Shown: positions 43,083-52,394 of the stretch, in pieces
How positions within the stretch are numbered: position 1 is the stretch's first letter
Layout of the letters: each line of letters starts with the position of its first letter
DNA from: an uncultured cyanobacterium
Lineage (GTDB): Bacteria > Cyanobacteriota > Cyanobacteriia > Cyanobacteriales > Geitlerinemataceae
Direction of reading: 5' to 3'
DNA: 53,726 nt
Assembly (NCBI GenBank): GCA_937899645.1
Contig: CALCCD010000048.1
Location: 1-53,726, forward strand
The notes under the pieces: generated by a model
Told to the model about the DNA's origin: nothing
Seen by the model: only the letters and a program-made list of their open reading frames with translations
Database searches by the model: none
Translations under genes and position numbers: made by a program

Positions 43083-45194
43083 CTACAGCTCCAGCGCGCC
43101 CATCGCCGCCTTAATCAAAGTGTAAAAACGCGGCTCCGACACCGCCACCTCCCGCGCGTCGTCGCGGCTCGTGCCCAGCAGCCCCGTCTTGCTACCCTTG
43201 ACCACCGACAGCACCTGGCCGCGATCGTTGCGAATACGCAGCTCGCGCCCGCGATCGCCGGAATACAGCCCGCAGTTGTACGTTCGCGACTCGTGGCGAA
43301 ACGAAGCGTGCTTGAGACGCTTGGGCGGTTTCGCGGCGGTTGCGGCCTGCGGGGCGATCGCGGTGGCGAGCGCGGGCTCGGACGTGATTGCGGGTTCGGA
43401 CTCGCGGGATGGGGCTGCGGGTGAAGGCGCGGGCAGGGCAGTTTTCTCGGTGGCGCGCACGCCCAGCAGACACAGCTCGACGCTGACTTTGCCCTGCCAC
43501 TCGTTCTCTTGCAGCTTAAAAGCCACATCCAGCGGCGACGGCAGCGGGCAATATTCCGCCCAGCCCCAGGCGATCGCCTTGAGGTCGCGGCGACCGGCGG
43601 GCGTTTCCTGGCGTAGCAGCAGCTTGAGGCCGTCTTTCCCGACTTTATTTTGCTCGACTGGCCGAACATTTCTGGCCCAGAAGACCGGGCTGGCGTTGCC
43701 GATGCCGCAAGGGTGCAGGCGATCGATCTCGCGGTACAGATCGAGGTCGATATCCTCGAATCCGGCTTCGGCATCGATCGCGATCGACGGCTTGAGGTCG
43801 TCGGGACGGAGGCAGTCGCAGGCGAACTGGCTGAGGCGCTCGCGAAACGCCTCGAGGTTTTCTCCGGGCATCGAAAAGCCGCCCGCCGCCGGGTGTCCGC
43901 CATATTTCCCGAGCAGGTCGCCGCAGGCATTGAGCCCGTCGAAGACGTTGAACTCGGGAATGCCCCGCGCCGAGCCGCGCAGTTCGGTTTGGGCCGCGTC
44001 TTCGTACGTGCCGATAAACACCGGGACGCCATAGCGCTCCACGAGGCGCGAGGCGACGATGCCGATGACGCCGTGGTGCCATCCCGGCTGCACGACCACC
44101 AGAACGCGATCGCGCCGAATCCGCTCGGTGCCGTAGTTCTCGCACCAGGCGATCGCCTCGTCCTGGATAGCGCTGCACATATCCTGGCGCTCTTTGTTGG
44201 TCTGCTCGCAAACCATCGCCTGCTCCAGCGCCGCGCCCTCATCGTCGGTGGTCAGCAGCTCGATAACGGCCTTCGGATCGCCGATACGCCCGATCGCATT
44301 AATCCGAGGCCCGAGCCGAAAGCCGATCGCGTCGGGTTTGAGCGCCTTTTTGCTCGTCGAGCCCGACACCTGCGTCAGCGCCCGAATGCCGGGAATCTGC
44401 GAGTGGGGAATCAGCTTTAGGCCGCGCTGCACCCAGCGGCGGTTGACGCCTTCGAGGGGGGCCAGGTCGGCGATCGTCCCTAGGGTCAGCAGCTCCAACA
44501 TCGGCAGCTCTAGCTTTTGAGTCTGCCCGTAGGCTTCGGCCAGCACCATCGCCAGCAGATAGGCCACGCCGACCCCCGCCATGCCCCGATAGGGCGACTC
44601 GGGGTCGATCGCCTTGGGGTTCAAAATCGCGGAGGCGGGCGGCAGGACTTCGGGGAGGTCGTGGTGGTCGGTGACGATTACGTCCAGGCCCAGGTCGCGG
44701 GCGCGGGCGATCGCGTCGTAGGCCGCAATGCCGTTATCGACCGTGACGATCAGCACCACGCCATCGTCGGCGAGGCGCTCGACGATGCGAGCATTAATGC
44801 CGTAGCCGTCGGTCATGCGGCTGGGGATGGCGTAGTCGATCTGCGCGCCGAACGTCCGCAGCGCCCGCAGCAGCAGCGCCGTGCTGGTCATGCCGTCGGC
44901 GTCGTAGTCGCCGCAGATGGCAATTTTTTGATTTTCGGTTATCGCTTCGTGGATCAGGTCGATCGCGATCGACAGATCCGCAAAGTCCTCGAGCGGGTCG
45001 GTCAGCTCGACGCGATCGGGGTTGAGAAAGCGCTTCGCCGCTTCAGCGTTTTCGTGGCCGCGATTGTAGAGAACGCGGGCGAGCAGGTTTGGCAGGCCGG
45101 TGGCGAGGCTCAACTCGGCGATCGCCCAGCCCGGCGGGTCGGCAATGTTCCAGCGCTGGTCGGGAAAGTTACGATCTGATTGGCGATCGGGCAT
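43083..45194 (-). CDS. recJ: Single-stranded-DNA exonuclease RecJ
   Basis: A 5'-to-3' ssDNA exonuclease for recombination and repair, with a DHH phosphoesterase core. The 703 residues contain the metal motifs ICGDYDADGMTST and VTDHHDLPE, then DHHA1-type GWHHGVIGIVASRL and KYGGHPAAGGFSM. The C-terminal OB domain is present (NVRPVEQNKVGKDGLKLLL), followed by an Ala/Pro-rich extension of about 110 residues with a basic end domain (PPKRLKHASFRHESRTY) that is longer than in E. coli RecJ. Start at 45194; acylphosphatase diverges from it. Confidence 0.94.
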   Translation of the reverse strand: MPDRQSDRNFPDQRWNIADPPGWAIAELSLATGLPNLLARVLYNRGHENAEAAKRFLNPDRVELTDPLEDFADLSIAIDLIHEAITENQKIAICGDYDADGMTSTALLLRALRTFGAQIDYAIPSRMTDGYGINARIVERLADDGVVLIVTVDNGIAAYDAIARARDLGLDVIVTDHHDLPEVLPPASAILNPKAIDPESPYRGMAGVGVAYLLAMVLAEAYGQTQKLELPMLELLTLGTIADLAPLEGVNRRWVQRGLKLIPHSQIPGIRALTQVSGSTSKKALKPDAIGFRLGPRINAIGRIGDPKAVIELLTTDDEGAALEQAMVCEQTNKERQDMCSAIQDEAIAWCENYGTERIRRDRVLVVVQPGWHHGVIGIVASRLVERYGVPVFIGTYEDAAQTELRGSARGIPEFNVFDGLNACGDLLGKYGGHPAAGGFSMPGENLEAFRERLSQFACDCLRPDDLKPSIAIDAEAGFEDIDLDLYREIDRLHPCGIGNASPVFWARNVRPVEQNKVGKDGLKLLLRQETPAGRRDLKAIAWGWAEYCPLPSPLDVAFKLQENEWQGKVSVELCLLGVRATEKTALPAPSPAAPSRESEPAITSEPALATAIAPQAATAAKPPKRLKHASFRHESRTYNCGLYSGDRGRELRIRNDRGQVLSVVKGSKTGLLGTSRDDAREVAVSEPRFYTLIKAAMGALEL

Positions 45195-45381
45195 TGCAGT
45201 CGGCTCAGCGGGGTACGGCTCGATCTTAGGTCGCGGTTCGGGGTGGGGGCAACTGTTAAGGTTCGTGGCGGCGTTCGCGATCGCGTTCGTGATGGTTCCG
45301 GCGCGTTCGGCTGCCGATTCGCCATCGGTCGAGGGCGCACTCTACACTGTCAGACAAGCTTGTCACCACAGGAGAGCGAAG

Positions 45382-45681
45382 ATGACAGACGAGCAGTGCT
45401 GCGTACGCCTAGAGATTTACGGGCGCGTGCAGGGTGTGGGGTTTCGCTACGCGACGAAGGCCGAGGCGCAGCGCCTGCGGGTATGCGGCTGGGTGCGCAA
45501 CCAGCGCGATGGCTCGGTGGAGGCGTGTTTTGCGGGCGATCGCGATCGGGTCGATGCGCTGGTGCAGTGGTGTCGTCGCGGCCCGGAGCTGGCCCAGGTC
45601 GATGACGTGATCCTGCGCCCAGTGGAGAGCTGCGACACGATTTTGAGCACCGACGGCTTCGAGATCCGCACGTTGGCTTAA
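45382..45681 (+). CDS. acyP: Acylphosphatase
   Basis: A 99-residue small enzyme that hydrolyses acyl phosphates. The catalytic Arg lies in RVQGVGFR and the catalytic Asn in WVRNQRDGSVEA. The ATG at 45382 has AGGAGA upstream, so I reject the much longer open frame from 45100, which is antisense to recJ. The fold is a small alpha/beta domain. Its cellular role in bacteria is mostly unclear. Confidence 0.93.
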   Translation: MTDEQCCVRLEIYGRVQGVGFRYATKAEAQRLRVCGWVRNQRDGSVEACFAGDRDRVDALVQWCRRGPELAQVDDVILRPVESCDTILSTDGFEIRTLA

Positions 45682-45805
45682 CGCGATCGCGACAAGGCTC
45701 GGCTGGCGACCGATCGAAGTGGTGGCTGGTGAAAAGTTTGCTATTCTAAGGCACTATCAGCGCATTCGCTCGGGCGATTTGTCCGATCGAGGGTGTGCCG
45801 AACAT

Positions 45806-45878
45806 GCTGGTGTAGCTCAGTTGGTAGAGCAGCTGATTTGTAATCAGCCGGTCGCAAGTTCGAGTCTTGTCACCAGCT
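45806..45878 (+). tRNA. tRNA-Thr (anticodon TGT)
   Basis: Complete cloverleaf by eye: acceptor GCTGGTG/CACCAGC, D-arm GCTCAGTTGGTAGAGC, anticodon arm GCTGA-TTTGTAA-TCAGC with anticodon TGT, and T-arm GCAAG-TTCGAGT-CTTGT. The CCA end is not encoded. It lies about 120 bases upstream of the leader-distal end of the CRISPR array. Confidence 0.96.
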
Positions 45879-45883
45879 TCTTT

Positions 45884-45896
45884 GCCCTCTAAGGGC
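45884..45896 (+). terminator. Small hairpin after tRNA-Thr
   Basis: GCCCT-CTA-AGGGC stem-loop five bases after the tRNA, followed by TCGATTGTTTTG. It may help end the tRNA transcript; the stem is short. The rest of 45897-46000 holds nothing I recognise beyond the array end. Confidence 0.4.
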
Positions 45897-46000
45897 TCGA
45901 TTGTTTTGTCGCGTGAGTACGAGAGGCCGACTTGCTTAGGTTTGGCCTTGTCGGAGGCGGTGTGCTTTTTAAGCTGCGGGAGATTCGAGGGGAAACCTTG

Positions 46001-48267
46001 GTGCTCAACGCCTAATGGCGATCGAAGGTGACGCACGCGAAACCCCCGTCGCCGAACGCGAAAACATCCTCTAGTGCTCAACGCCTAACGGCGATCGAAG
46101 GTGACGCACAACCCCCCGCAATTTCAGCTCGGCGCGGTGGAATTTGTGCTCAACGCCTAACGGCGATCGAAGGTGACGCACTGGAATTTCATTGGCTGGA
46201 TCGGGCGATCGATCGGTAGTGCTCAACGCCTAACGGCGATCGAAGGTGACGCACCCCTTCGACACCGAGCGAACTGACTGCCTACTCAAGTGCTCAACGC
46301 CTAACGGCGATCGAAGGTGACGCACCACGCCGCCCCGCCACACCCCGCAGGAGCTATGCGTGCTCAACGCCTAATGGCGATCGAAGGTGACGCACGAAAA
46401 GCGTGCCATCGCTGAGATAGCAGCCGACCTGTGCTCAACGCCTAATGGCGATCGAAGGTGACGCACAGCATCCCCGCGACCGGCTGATAAACGTGCTGGT
46501 CGTGCTCAACGCCTAACGGCGATCGAAGGTGACGCACACGCCAGAGCCGACGGGAAAGGCAAGGTCGCCAATGTGCTCAACGCCTAACGGCGATCGAAGG
46601 TGACGCACAACCGGAGAGTGTCGATGAACAACCCAAAAGCAGAGTGCTCAACGCCTAACGGCGATCGAAGGTGACGCACCTTGCGGGGGCAACCCTGCTA
46701 GAGGAGGGCCTTCGGTGCTCAACGCCTAACGGCGATCGAAGGTGACGCACAAGGCTCCGGCTCTATCCCGGCTCGCCCGTTCATGGGGTGCTCAACGCCT
46801 AACGGCGATCGAAGGTGACGCACCCCAGGGCCGAGCGAGGCATCATCGACGCACCGGTGGTGCTCAACGCCTAACGGCGATCGAAGGTGACGCACCCACG
46901 CGAGCCGCGAAAGCCCCCTGCGAGCCATAGTGCTCAACGCCTAACGGCGATCGAAGGTGACGCACCTGAGATGTTGGCAAAAGCCACGGACACGCGCGAG
47001 TGCTCAACGCCTAACGGCGATCGAAGGTGACGCACCACACTATCCCAGGAGCTAGTCAACAATTGGCCATGGTGCTCAACGCCTAACGGCGATCGAAGGT
47101 GACGCACTTCGCCGGAGGGTCGCCATCGCGGGGCGCGTAGTAGTAGTGCTCAACGCCTAACGGCGATCGAAGGTGACGCACCGAAAAATATCCGTTCGTT
47201 GTGTCAGTTCAGGAGCAGTGCTCAACGCCTAACGGCGATCGAAGGTGACGCACCAATTGCCGCTCCAATACAGCAGTGTCTCGACGAATAGTGCTCAACG
47301 CCTAACGGCGATCGAAGGTGACGCACTTTCGTTTTGGCGGGTGTTCGACTCTTGGGGTTCGCCTGTGCTCAACGCCTAACGGCGATCGAAGGTGACGCAC
47401 CGGGCTGGGATTGAACGAAAGATGCCGTTTCCAAAGTGCTCAACGCCTAACGGCGATCGAAGGTGACGCACTCTCTTTTTCCAACCTGCCGACTGCTGCG
47501 CAGGACTCGTGCTCAACGCCTAACGGCGATCGAAGGTGACGCACCACAGGACACGGCGAGCGGGATTCTTCCGATCCAGTGTGCTCAACGCCTAACGGCG
47601 ATCGAAGGTGACGCACCCGAATAATCAATATTCTCACTCTCGTCTCTACTCTTGTGCTCAACGCCTAACGGCGATCGAAGGTGACGCACAGCGCCAGCTA
47701 ACAACGAGATTATCGTCAATGTCCGTGCTCAACGCCTAACGGCGATCGAAGGTGACGCACCAGGGCGGGCTTTTCGGCCTGCTCGGGATGAGTCCCAGTG
47801 CTCAACGCCTAACGGCGATCGAAGGTGACGCACGTCCTCCGGCGTCTCCGTCGGGGGGCTTTCTTGTTGGGAGTGCTCAACGCCTAACGGCGATCGAAGG
47901 TGACGCACTGATGTTGTGGTTGCGGAGCAACCCAAGGTATCTGGAGTGCTCAACGCCTAACGGCGATCGAAGGTGACGCACTGCTGAGCTTGCCCAGAGT
48001 TCGGCTCGCCGTTTTCGTGCTCAACGCCTAACGGCGATCGAAGGTGACGCACTGGCTCTGCTGGGTCTCCTGTGGTGCAGATAGCGCGTGCTCAACGCCT
48101 AACGGCGATCGAAGGTGACGCACCAGATTTTTTGCGCCGACCCATCGGTGAACTTAATGTGCTCAACGCCTAACGGCGATCGAAGGTGACGCACGCGGCT
48201 AAGCCGAGGGCGACTCTGTATTGCCGTCCGTGTGCTCAACGCCTAACGGCGATCGAAGGTGACGCAC
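46001..48267 (-). CRISPR. CRISPR array: 32 repeats of 36 bp, 31 spacers
   Basis: Thirty-two 36-base repeats (plus strand: GTGCTCAACGCCTAACGGCG then ATCGAAGGTGACGCAC) with spacers of about 34-39 bases. I infer transcription on the minus strand. In that direction a CGCC-GTTA-GGCG hairpin sits at repeat bases 17-28 and leaves exactly eight bases (TTGAGCAC) after it, as expected for a Cas6-made 5' handle. The only variant repeats, with TAAT instead of TAAC in the loop, are at 46001, 46360 and 46431, near the end distal to cas2, which fits old repeats at the trailer. No spacer is duplicated that I noticed. Short open frames that run through the array are artefacts. Confidence 0.97.
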
Positions 48268-48519
48268 GGCCGCGCCTGAAACCCTTAGCCCAGCACGCCT
48301 CAGAAGCCATCATACAAGCATCATTAGTCCGAGCCCACTCCACGCTCGAAGTCACCCGAAAATCGCAAGAACCAGATCGCCAAACCGTATGCACCACAAG
48401 CCCTCCAGAAAAATGTGAGGTAGAGACACCCACGATAAACACCCCAACCCCAGCCTCCATAAGGCTTACAGCACAACTAACAGCACCAGATCCCCGATCG
48501 CAGCGCCAAGCCCGCAAAA
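48268..48519 (-). promoter_or_regulatory. CRISPR leader region
   Basis: A 252-base gene-free segment between the cas2 stop and the first repeat in the inferred transcription direction. It should contain the array promoter and the adaptation signals. It is less GC-rich than the flanks. I cannot point to a clear -10 box or IHF-like site. Confidence 0.65.
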
Positions 48520-48813
48520 TCAGACAATCCGAAACGGCTCCTCATCACGCGGCCACGCATCCGAGCGATTGTACTGCGGCAAACTACGCACGCACTGCCG
48601 AGACAAACGCACCAACAACAAATCGTCCTCCGGCAACAAAATTTCCTCCAACAACCAACGCAGCTTCTCCCGCTCGCGCGGACTCAACCAACACCGAAAC
48701 ATCGAAAGCTGCACCCGCGAACCATATCCTTGCAGCAGCTTGTAAGCTCGACGCCAACGCTTTTGAGAACGAATATCGTACGCAATCAAATACCAATGAT
48801 GTAACTCAGCCAT
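48520..48813 (-). CDS. cas2: CRISPR adaptation protein Cas2
   Basis: A 97-residue Cas2, the dimer that bridges two Cas1 dimers during spacer capture. The N-terminus HHWYLIAYDIRSQKRWRRAYKLLQGYGSRVQLSMFRCWLS is typical, with the ferredoxin-like beta1 strand ending in the conserved Asp (YDI). The start lies 31 bases after a terminator-like hairpin and 186 bases after the cas4-cas1 stop. That is a larger gap than usual for cas1-cas2, where genes often touch. The C-terminus is slightly longer than in short Cas2 proteins. Confidence 0.93.
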   Translation of the reverse strand: MAELHHWYLIAYDIRSQKRWRRAYKLLQGYGSRVQLSMFRCWLSPREREKLRWLLEEILLPEDDLLLVRLSRQCVRSLPQYNRSDAWPRDEEPFRIV

Positions 48814-48843
48814 AGCGCAAAATTAAAAGGCAAAAAACAACAG

Positions 48844-48865
48844 GCTCCCCGCACGCGCGGGGAGC
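48844..48865 (-). terminator. GC-rich hairpin with T run just before cas2
   Basis: GCTCCCCGC-GCGT-GCGGGGAGC (minus strand), a perfect 9-bp stem with a four-base loop, followed by CTGTTGTTTTTTG. It looks like an intrinsic terminator but lies inside the cas gene cluster, directly upstream of cas2. The core also resembles the palindrome of type I-E repeats, so a relic single repeat is an alternative. Confidence 0.65.
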
Positions 48866-48917
48866 GAAACAGACCTAGAGCGTGCCATCAATTAGCGTCA
48901 GACCCTTCCTGGGGCAT

Positions 48918-48960
48918 GCAGTTGAGCGCCCGCCCCAAAAATAAAACTAGGGGCTGAAAC
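48918..48960 (-). repeat. Dispersed repeat, copy 2
   Basis: A 43-base sequence (minus strand) beginning GTTTCAGCCCCTAG and ending GGGCGGGCGCTCAACTGC, matching 43017-43058. It lies in the 186-base gap between cas4-cas1 and cas2, together with the hairpin at 48844. A shorter related AGCCCCTAG also occurs at about 48995. Confidence 0.85.
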
Positions 48961-48999
48961 TCGCTGGGTCAGGACTGCAAATTGAATTGATGACAGCCC

Positions 49000-50682
49000 C
49001 TAGCGCACCGTCAAGCGCCCGAAAACACCACCCTCACCCGACCACTCCTTCTCGAGTAACCGCACCTCCAGCTCCAGCAATCGCCGGTACGTCAGCGAAT
49101 AACCCAACACCGGATGCTTCCAAGACTCCGACTTCCGGCGCTCGTATAGCTCCACAAACTTCCGACGCCCCGAAGCGCTCAGCCACACCTGCACCCCCCG
49201 CAGCTCAAAATCTGCCGCCGCATCCCACCAGCCACGATTCACCGAACCCAGCACCGGCATATCCACCAGCGGCACGCGAAAAATCTCCATCAAATCCAAC
49301 GCCAACGGCGGCGCTTGCGTCCGAGGCTGGTGGTAAAAACCCAGCGCCGGTTCCAAACCGACCGCCAAAATTGCATTCGCCACATCCTTCAGGAGCAGCG
49401 CGTAGCCAAACCCCAGCAGCGCATTAAAACGATCCTTCGGCGGGCGGCGATTCCGCCCCGCAAACGCCAGTTCCGGCGGCTGCTCCGACGAAACCGCCAG
49501 CGACAGCCCCGAAAAATATAGCGCCGCCAGGTTGCCTTCCAAACCCAATAGCTCCGATCGCGACATTGCCCGATCGACCCCCTTCAACCCCGCCTTCATC
49601 TGCTTGACGATCGCTTCCATTTGCTCCCGCACCGCCGACCCCGACGCCATGCTGCGCTTGCAGCGCATCAAAAACGCCCGCTGCCCACCCGCACGACAGC
49701 TCACCAACAGCCGCGCCAGCCGCACGCAAAACGCCTCATCCGCCAGCGCCGCATACTGCCCGCACCGCCGCTGCACGCTACCCGCTCGCCGATCGACGCT
49801 GCCCACATAGCGGCCACCGCCCGAAATCCAGTGAACTCCGATATCCTGCGCCGCGCAGAGGTGCAGCGCCTGCGTCGAAATCTGCGAAAAGCTGTGCAGC
49901 ACGACTTGCGAAACCTGCCGGATCGCCACCTCATCTACCGAACGATCGCGATGCGTCACCTTCAGCCGTTCGCCCTTGCGCCCAACTCGACTGCCCGCCT
50001 CCAGGACATGCAGCACCTGCCGCTCGTCATCCGCTGGAAACAGCCGCGTCGGTTGGTAGTCTGCCGCTACCTGTTCCGCGACGGCAAAGCGCGTTTCCTC
50101 TGGCAAACACACCGGTGCAAGCGAGCAGTTCTGGCACAGCCGCTCGTTATCCGCCACCGGAGGGCGTGTTCCGCCTTCCCGAAGTGCTCGTGCCCGCGCG
50201 ATCGACGCCACGACCTCAGCCCGACCCGCCTCATCGAACGGCACTTTTACCAGTGCGTTATCGGCGTGATAGCGGATACGGCCTTCGCGAATCGGGCGTG
50301 TCGCCACCGTTTCCAGCAGGCAACAATACGCCAAAACTTGCAGGCGATCGCTGTCCCACGCCTGGGGCTTTTTGTCCGCATCGCGCCGCGCTCGACCTTT
50401 CTTGTGCTCGTAGGCCAGCAGCTCGCCGCCGCGCAAACGCAACGCATCGACCCGGCCACGCAGCCCCAACTCTTCATCGGATAGGAACAGATCTTCCCAC
50501 TCGCCCTCCTCGTCGCGATCGAGTTCGACGTGCAAGCGTCGCCCCTCGAATACCGACTGATTTTGCGTATACAGCTCCTCCACTTCTTCCAGGTAAAATA
50601 GCCGTGGGCAGTAGGCCAAAGCGTGCAGCGCACAGACCCGTAAAGTCCCTTGCGTGCGAGTTTTCTTCTCAGAAAAAAACAT
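49000..50682 (-). CDS. Cas4-Cas1 fusion protein
   Basis: A 560-residue fusion. The Cas4 part (about 1-200) is a RecB-like nuclease with an Fe-S cluster; it trims prespacers and selects PAM-bearing ends. It shows C25 (CPRLFYLE), D79 (GRVDA), E92-K94 (YEHKKG) and the cysteines C183, C186 and C192 (CQNCSLAPVC). The Cas1 part (about 210-560) is the integrase, with metal ligands E382 (LEGNLAALYF), H451 (GFYHQPR) and E466 (DLMEIFR). Both active sites look intact. Such fusions occur in MYXAN/I-B-like and I-G systems. It begins 89 bases after cas5. Confidence 0.93.
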   Translation of the reverse strand: MFFSEKKTRTQGTLRVCALHALAYCPRLFYLEEVEELYTQNQSVFEGRRLHVELDRDEEGEWEDLFLSDEELGLRGRVDALRLRGGELLAYEHKKGRARRDADKKPQAWDSDRLQVLAYCCLLETVATRPIREGRIRYHADNALVKVPFDEAGRAEVVASIARARALREGGTRPPVADNERLCQNCSLAPVCLPEETRFAVAEQVAADYQPTRLFPADDERQVLHVLEAGSRVGRKGERLKVTHRDRSVDEVAIRQVSQVVLHSFSQISTQALHLCAAQDIGVHWISGGGRYVGSVDRRAGSVQRRCGQYAALADEAFCVRLARLLVSCRAGGQRAFLMRCKRSMASGSAVREQMEAIVKQMKAGLKGVDRAMSRSELLGLEGNLAALYFSGLSLAVSSEQPPELAFAGRNRRPPKDRFNALLGFGYALLLKDVANAILAVGLEPALGFYHQPRTQAPPLALDLMEIFRVPLVDMPVLGSVNRGWWDAAADFELRGVQVWLSASGRRKFVELYERRKSESWKHPVLGYSLTYRRLLELEVRLLEKEWSGEGGVFGRLTVR

Positions 50683-50771
50683 AATCTCGACCGTGTTAGA
50701 AACATCACGATCGAGAATAAAAAATCAGATCTGCACTCAGTTTTCAGAGCTTGGAAATATCGATCGAAACT

Positions 50772-51467
50772 TTACGATCGCCGCTTGGATTTCCTGGCCT
50801 TTTTCGGCTTAGTTTCGATCGGCGCAACGATTTTCACCCATGCCCGCTCGTCCGACTCTAGCGTGAAGTCACCCAACGAAAACCGCCGAAACGTTCCCCG
50901 CGTCGTCTGCTCGCGATCGATCCACACCGGCAGCGCAATCAATCCGCGATCGTCCCGGCACAACCAACGCACCGCGCCATCATCGTCCCGATAGCGCCGC
51001 ACCCCATTCACCATCGCCCAGGACTCACCCAAACTCAGCCCGCCAAACCGCGAGATCTGACCCGGACTCGTCAGCGCGATCGCCACGCGATCGGCGAGCG
51101 TTACCGCTCCCGACTTTGCACCCGTCTCCGACGACGAATTGAGCCGCAACACCACCCGCAAATCCGTCAAAACCTCCTGAAAATTCGGCTTAGAAAATTG
51201 CGCCGCCGGGTAGGTTCCCAGGTGCTTTTTGCCAAACTTATGGCTGCGATTTTTACGTAGTACTCGCGAGATCGGCGAATCCTCTCCCACGACTCCGATC
51301 GCCAGCTTCACGCCCAGATGCGATCGCAGGTCGGACTCACCCACCAGCGACAGCAAAAAGCCATAGAGCGTAGACGGCGGCGGGTAGCAGTAGGTCTCCT
51401 TGTAGTCGCGCGCAAAACTCCGAGGAAAGCTCGTGCAGGGACAGTCGATATAGAGCCAGTCGTTCAT
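50772..51467 (-). CDS. cas5: Cas5, DevS-like Cascade subunit
   Basis: A 231-residue Cas5 of the DevS type. The start, MNDWLYIDCPCTSFPRSFARDYKETYCYPPPSTLYGFLLSLVGE, fits the RAMP-fold N-terminus (PPSTLYGFL motif) that holds the crRNA 5' handle. A later family segment is ISRFGGLSLGESWAMVN. The C-terminus is basic (KPKKARKSKRRS). Its ATG overlaps the cas7 stop by four bases (51464-51467), so expression is coupled. Confidence 0.85.
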   Translation of the reverse strand: MNDWLYIDCPCTSFPRSFARDYKETYCYPPPSTLYGFLLSLVGESDLRSHLGVKLAIGVVGEDSPISRVLRKNRSHKFGKKHLGTYPAAQFSKPNFQEVLTDLRVVLRLNSSSETGAKSGAVTLADRVAIALTSPGQISRFGGLSLGESWAMVNGVRRYRDDDGAVRWLCRDDRGLIALPVWIDREQTTRGTFRRFSLGDFTLESDERAWVKIVAPIETKPKKARKSKRRS

Positions 51468-52330
51468 GACGCGATCGCCCCCAGTTCCACGAGCTTCGCC
51501 TTCGCCGCATTCTTCGCCGCCTTCACCCCATCGAACAGATTAACGCCCAACTCCTTGAGATTTTTCCCGTAAGGCGTCGTCGCGATCTTGCCGCCAACGA
51601 ACAGCTCGCCCGCCGCCACATCTTCCGCCTGAATCGATCGCTCCAACTCCGCACAGCCGACCCCCTCGCCGACCCGCTGGAAACAGCCCATAATCCACGG
51701 ACTCGGATCGTCCGTCACCCGCAGCACGATCGACTCCGGGCGAAACTCATACAAAAACCGCGCGTGGTTGCCGCCCACATGACGAATCCCCACCAGCGCA
51801 TCGAGCAATAGCCCCGCGCGATCGGCTTGCTTGAGCGATCCCGGCGTCAGGGCGATCGTGTATTGGTACGCCGTCAGGTGCATCTGCGTCTGGTGAATCG
51901 AGGTTTTGCCCTTCTGGCCGCCCTTCGAGCCAAACGCCACATCGCCCCAAAACGGATCGAGGCTCACCGCCCGACAGACCTCCACCGCGCCGCGCCGCTT
52001 GACGGTGGCGTTGTTGTTGTTCTTGTCCTTCTTAGCGTCCATATAGCCGAACAGGTCGTCATCGATAAATTTCTCGGCGCTGCACTTTTCGTCCTGGAAG
52101 TCGTATTTTTCCAAGTCGGGATCGAAGGTGCGATTGACCTGGCTCGCGTCGAGATCCTGGAAATATTCCCGCAGCGCCCAGCGAATCGCGTCGGCGCTGA
52201 CGGTGGTGTACTGGTCGTTGCCGCGCGTGATGGTTTGCAGCGTTGCGAGGGTGCTGCCGTCGCCTTCGCCGCGATTGTTGGCAGCAACGGCGGTGGGGGT
52301 GACGATCGTGGCGAAAAGATGAGTAGACAT
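51464..52330 (-). CDS. cas7: Cas7, DevR-family Cascade backbone
   Basis: A 288-residue DevR-type Cas7 that coats the crRNA spacer as the helical backbone. N-terminus: MSTHLFATIVTPTAVAANNRGEG. TTVSADAIRWALREYF and the later DALVGIRHVGGNHARFLYEF segment are typical. Start at 52330 gives the family length; the open frame continues to 52864 but overlaps cas8 in another frame and lacks family features. It lies 64 bases after cas8. Confidence 0.88.
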   Translation of the reverse strand: MSTHLFATIVTPTAVAANNRGEGDGSTLATLQTITRGNDQYTTVSADAIRWALREYFQDLDASQVNRTFDPDLEKYDFQDEKCSAEKFIDDDLFGYMDAKKDKNNNNATVKRRGAVEVCRAVSLDPFWGDVAFGSKGGQKGKTSIHQTQMHLTAYQYTIALTPGSLKQADRAGLLLDALVGIRHVGGNHARFLYEFRPESIVLRVTDDPSPWIMGCFQRVGEGVGCAELERSIQAEDVAAGELFVGGKIATTPYGKNLKELGVNLFDGVKAAKNAAKAKLVELGAIAS

Positions 52331-52394
52331 GGTGTTGATGGCCTCATGGGCTGAGGTTGAATAGGTAACCGCTGGTGTAGAGAAGATGCCAGCG

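Noticed and set aside
46028-48267. Short open frames inside the CRISPR array
   Set aside because: Repeating HLRSPLGVEH / AQRLTAIEGDA strings are translated CRISPR repeats.
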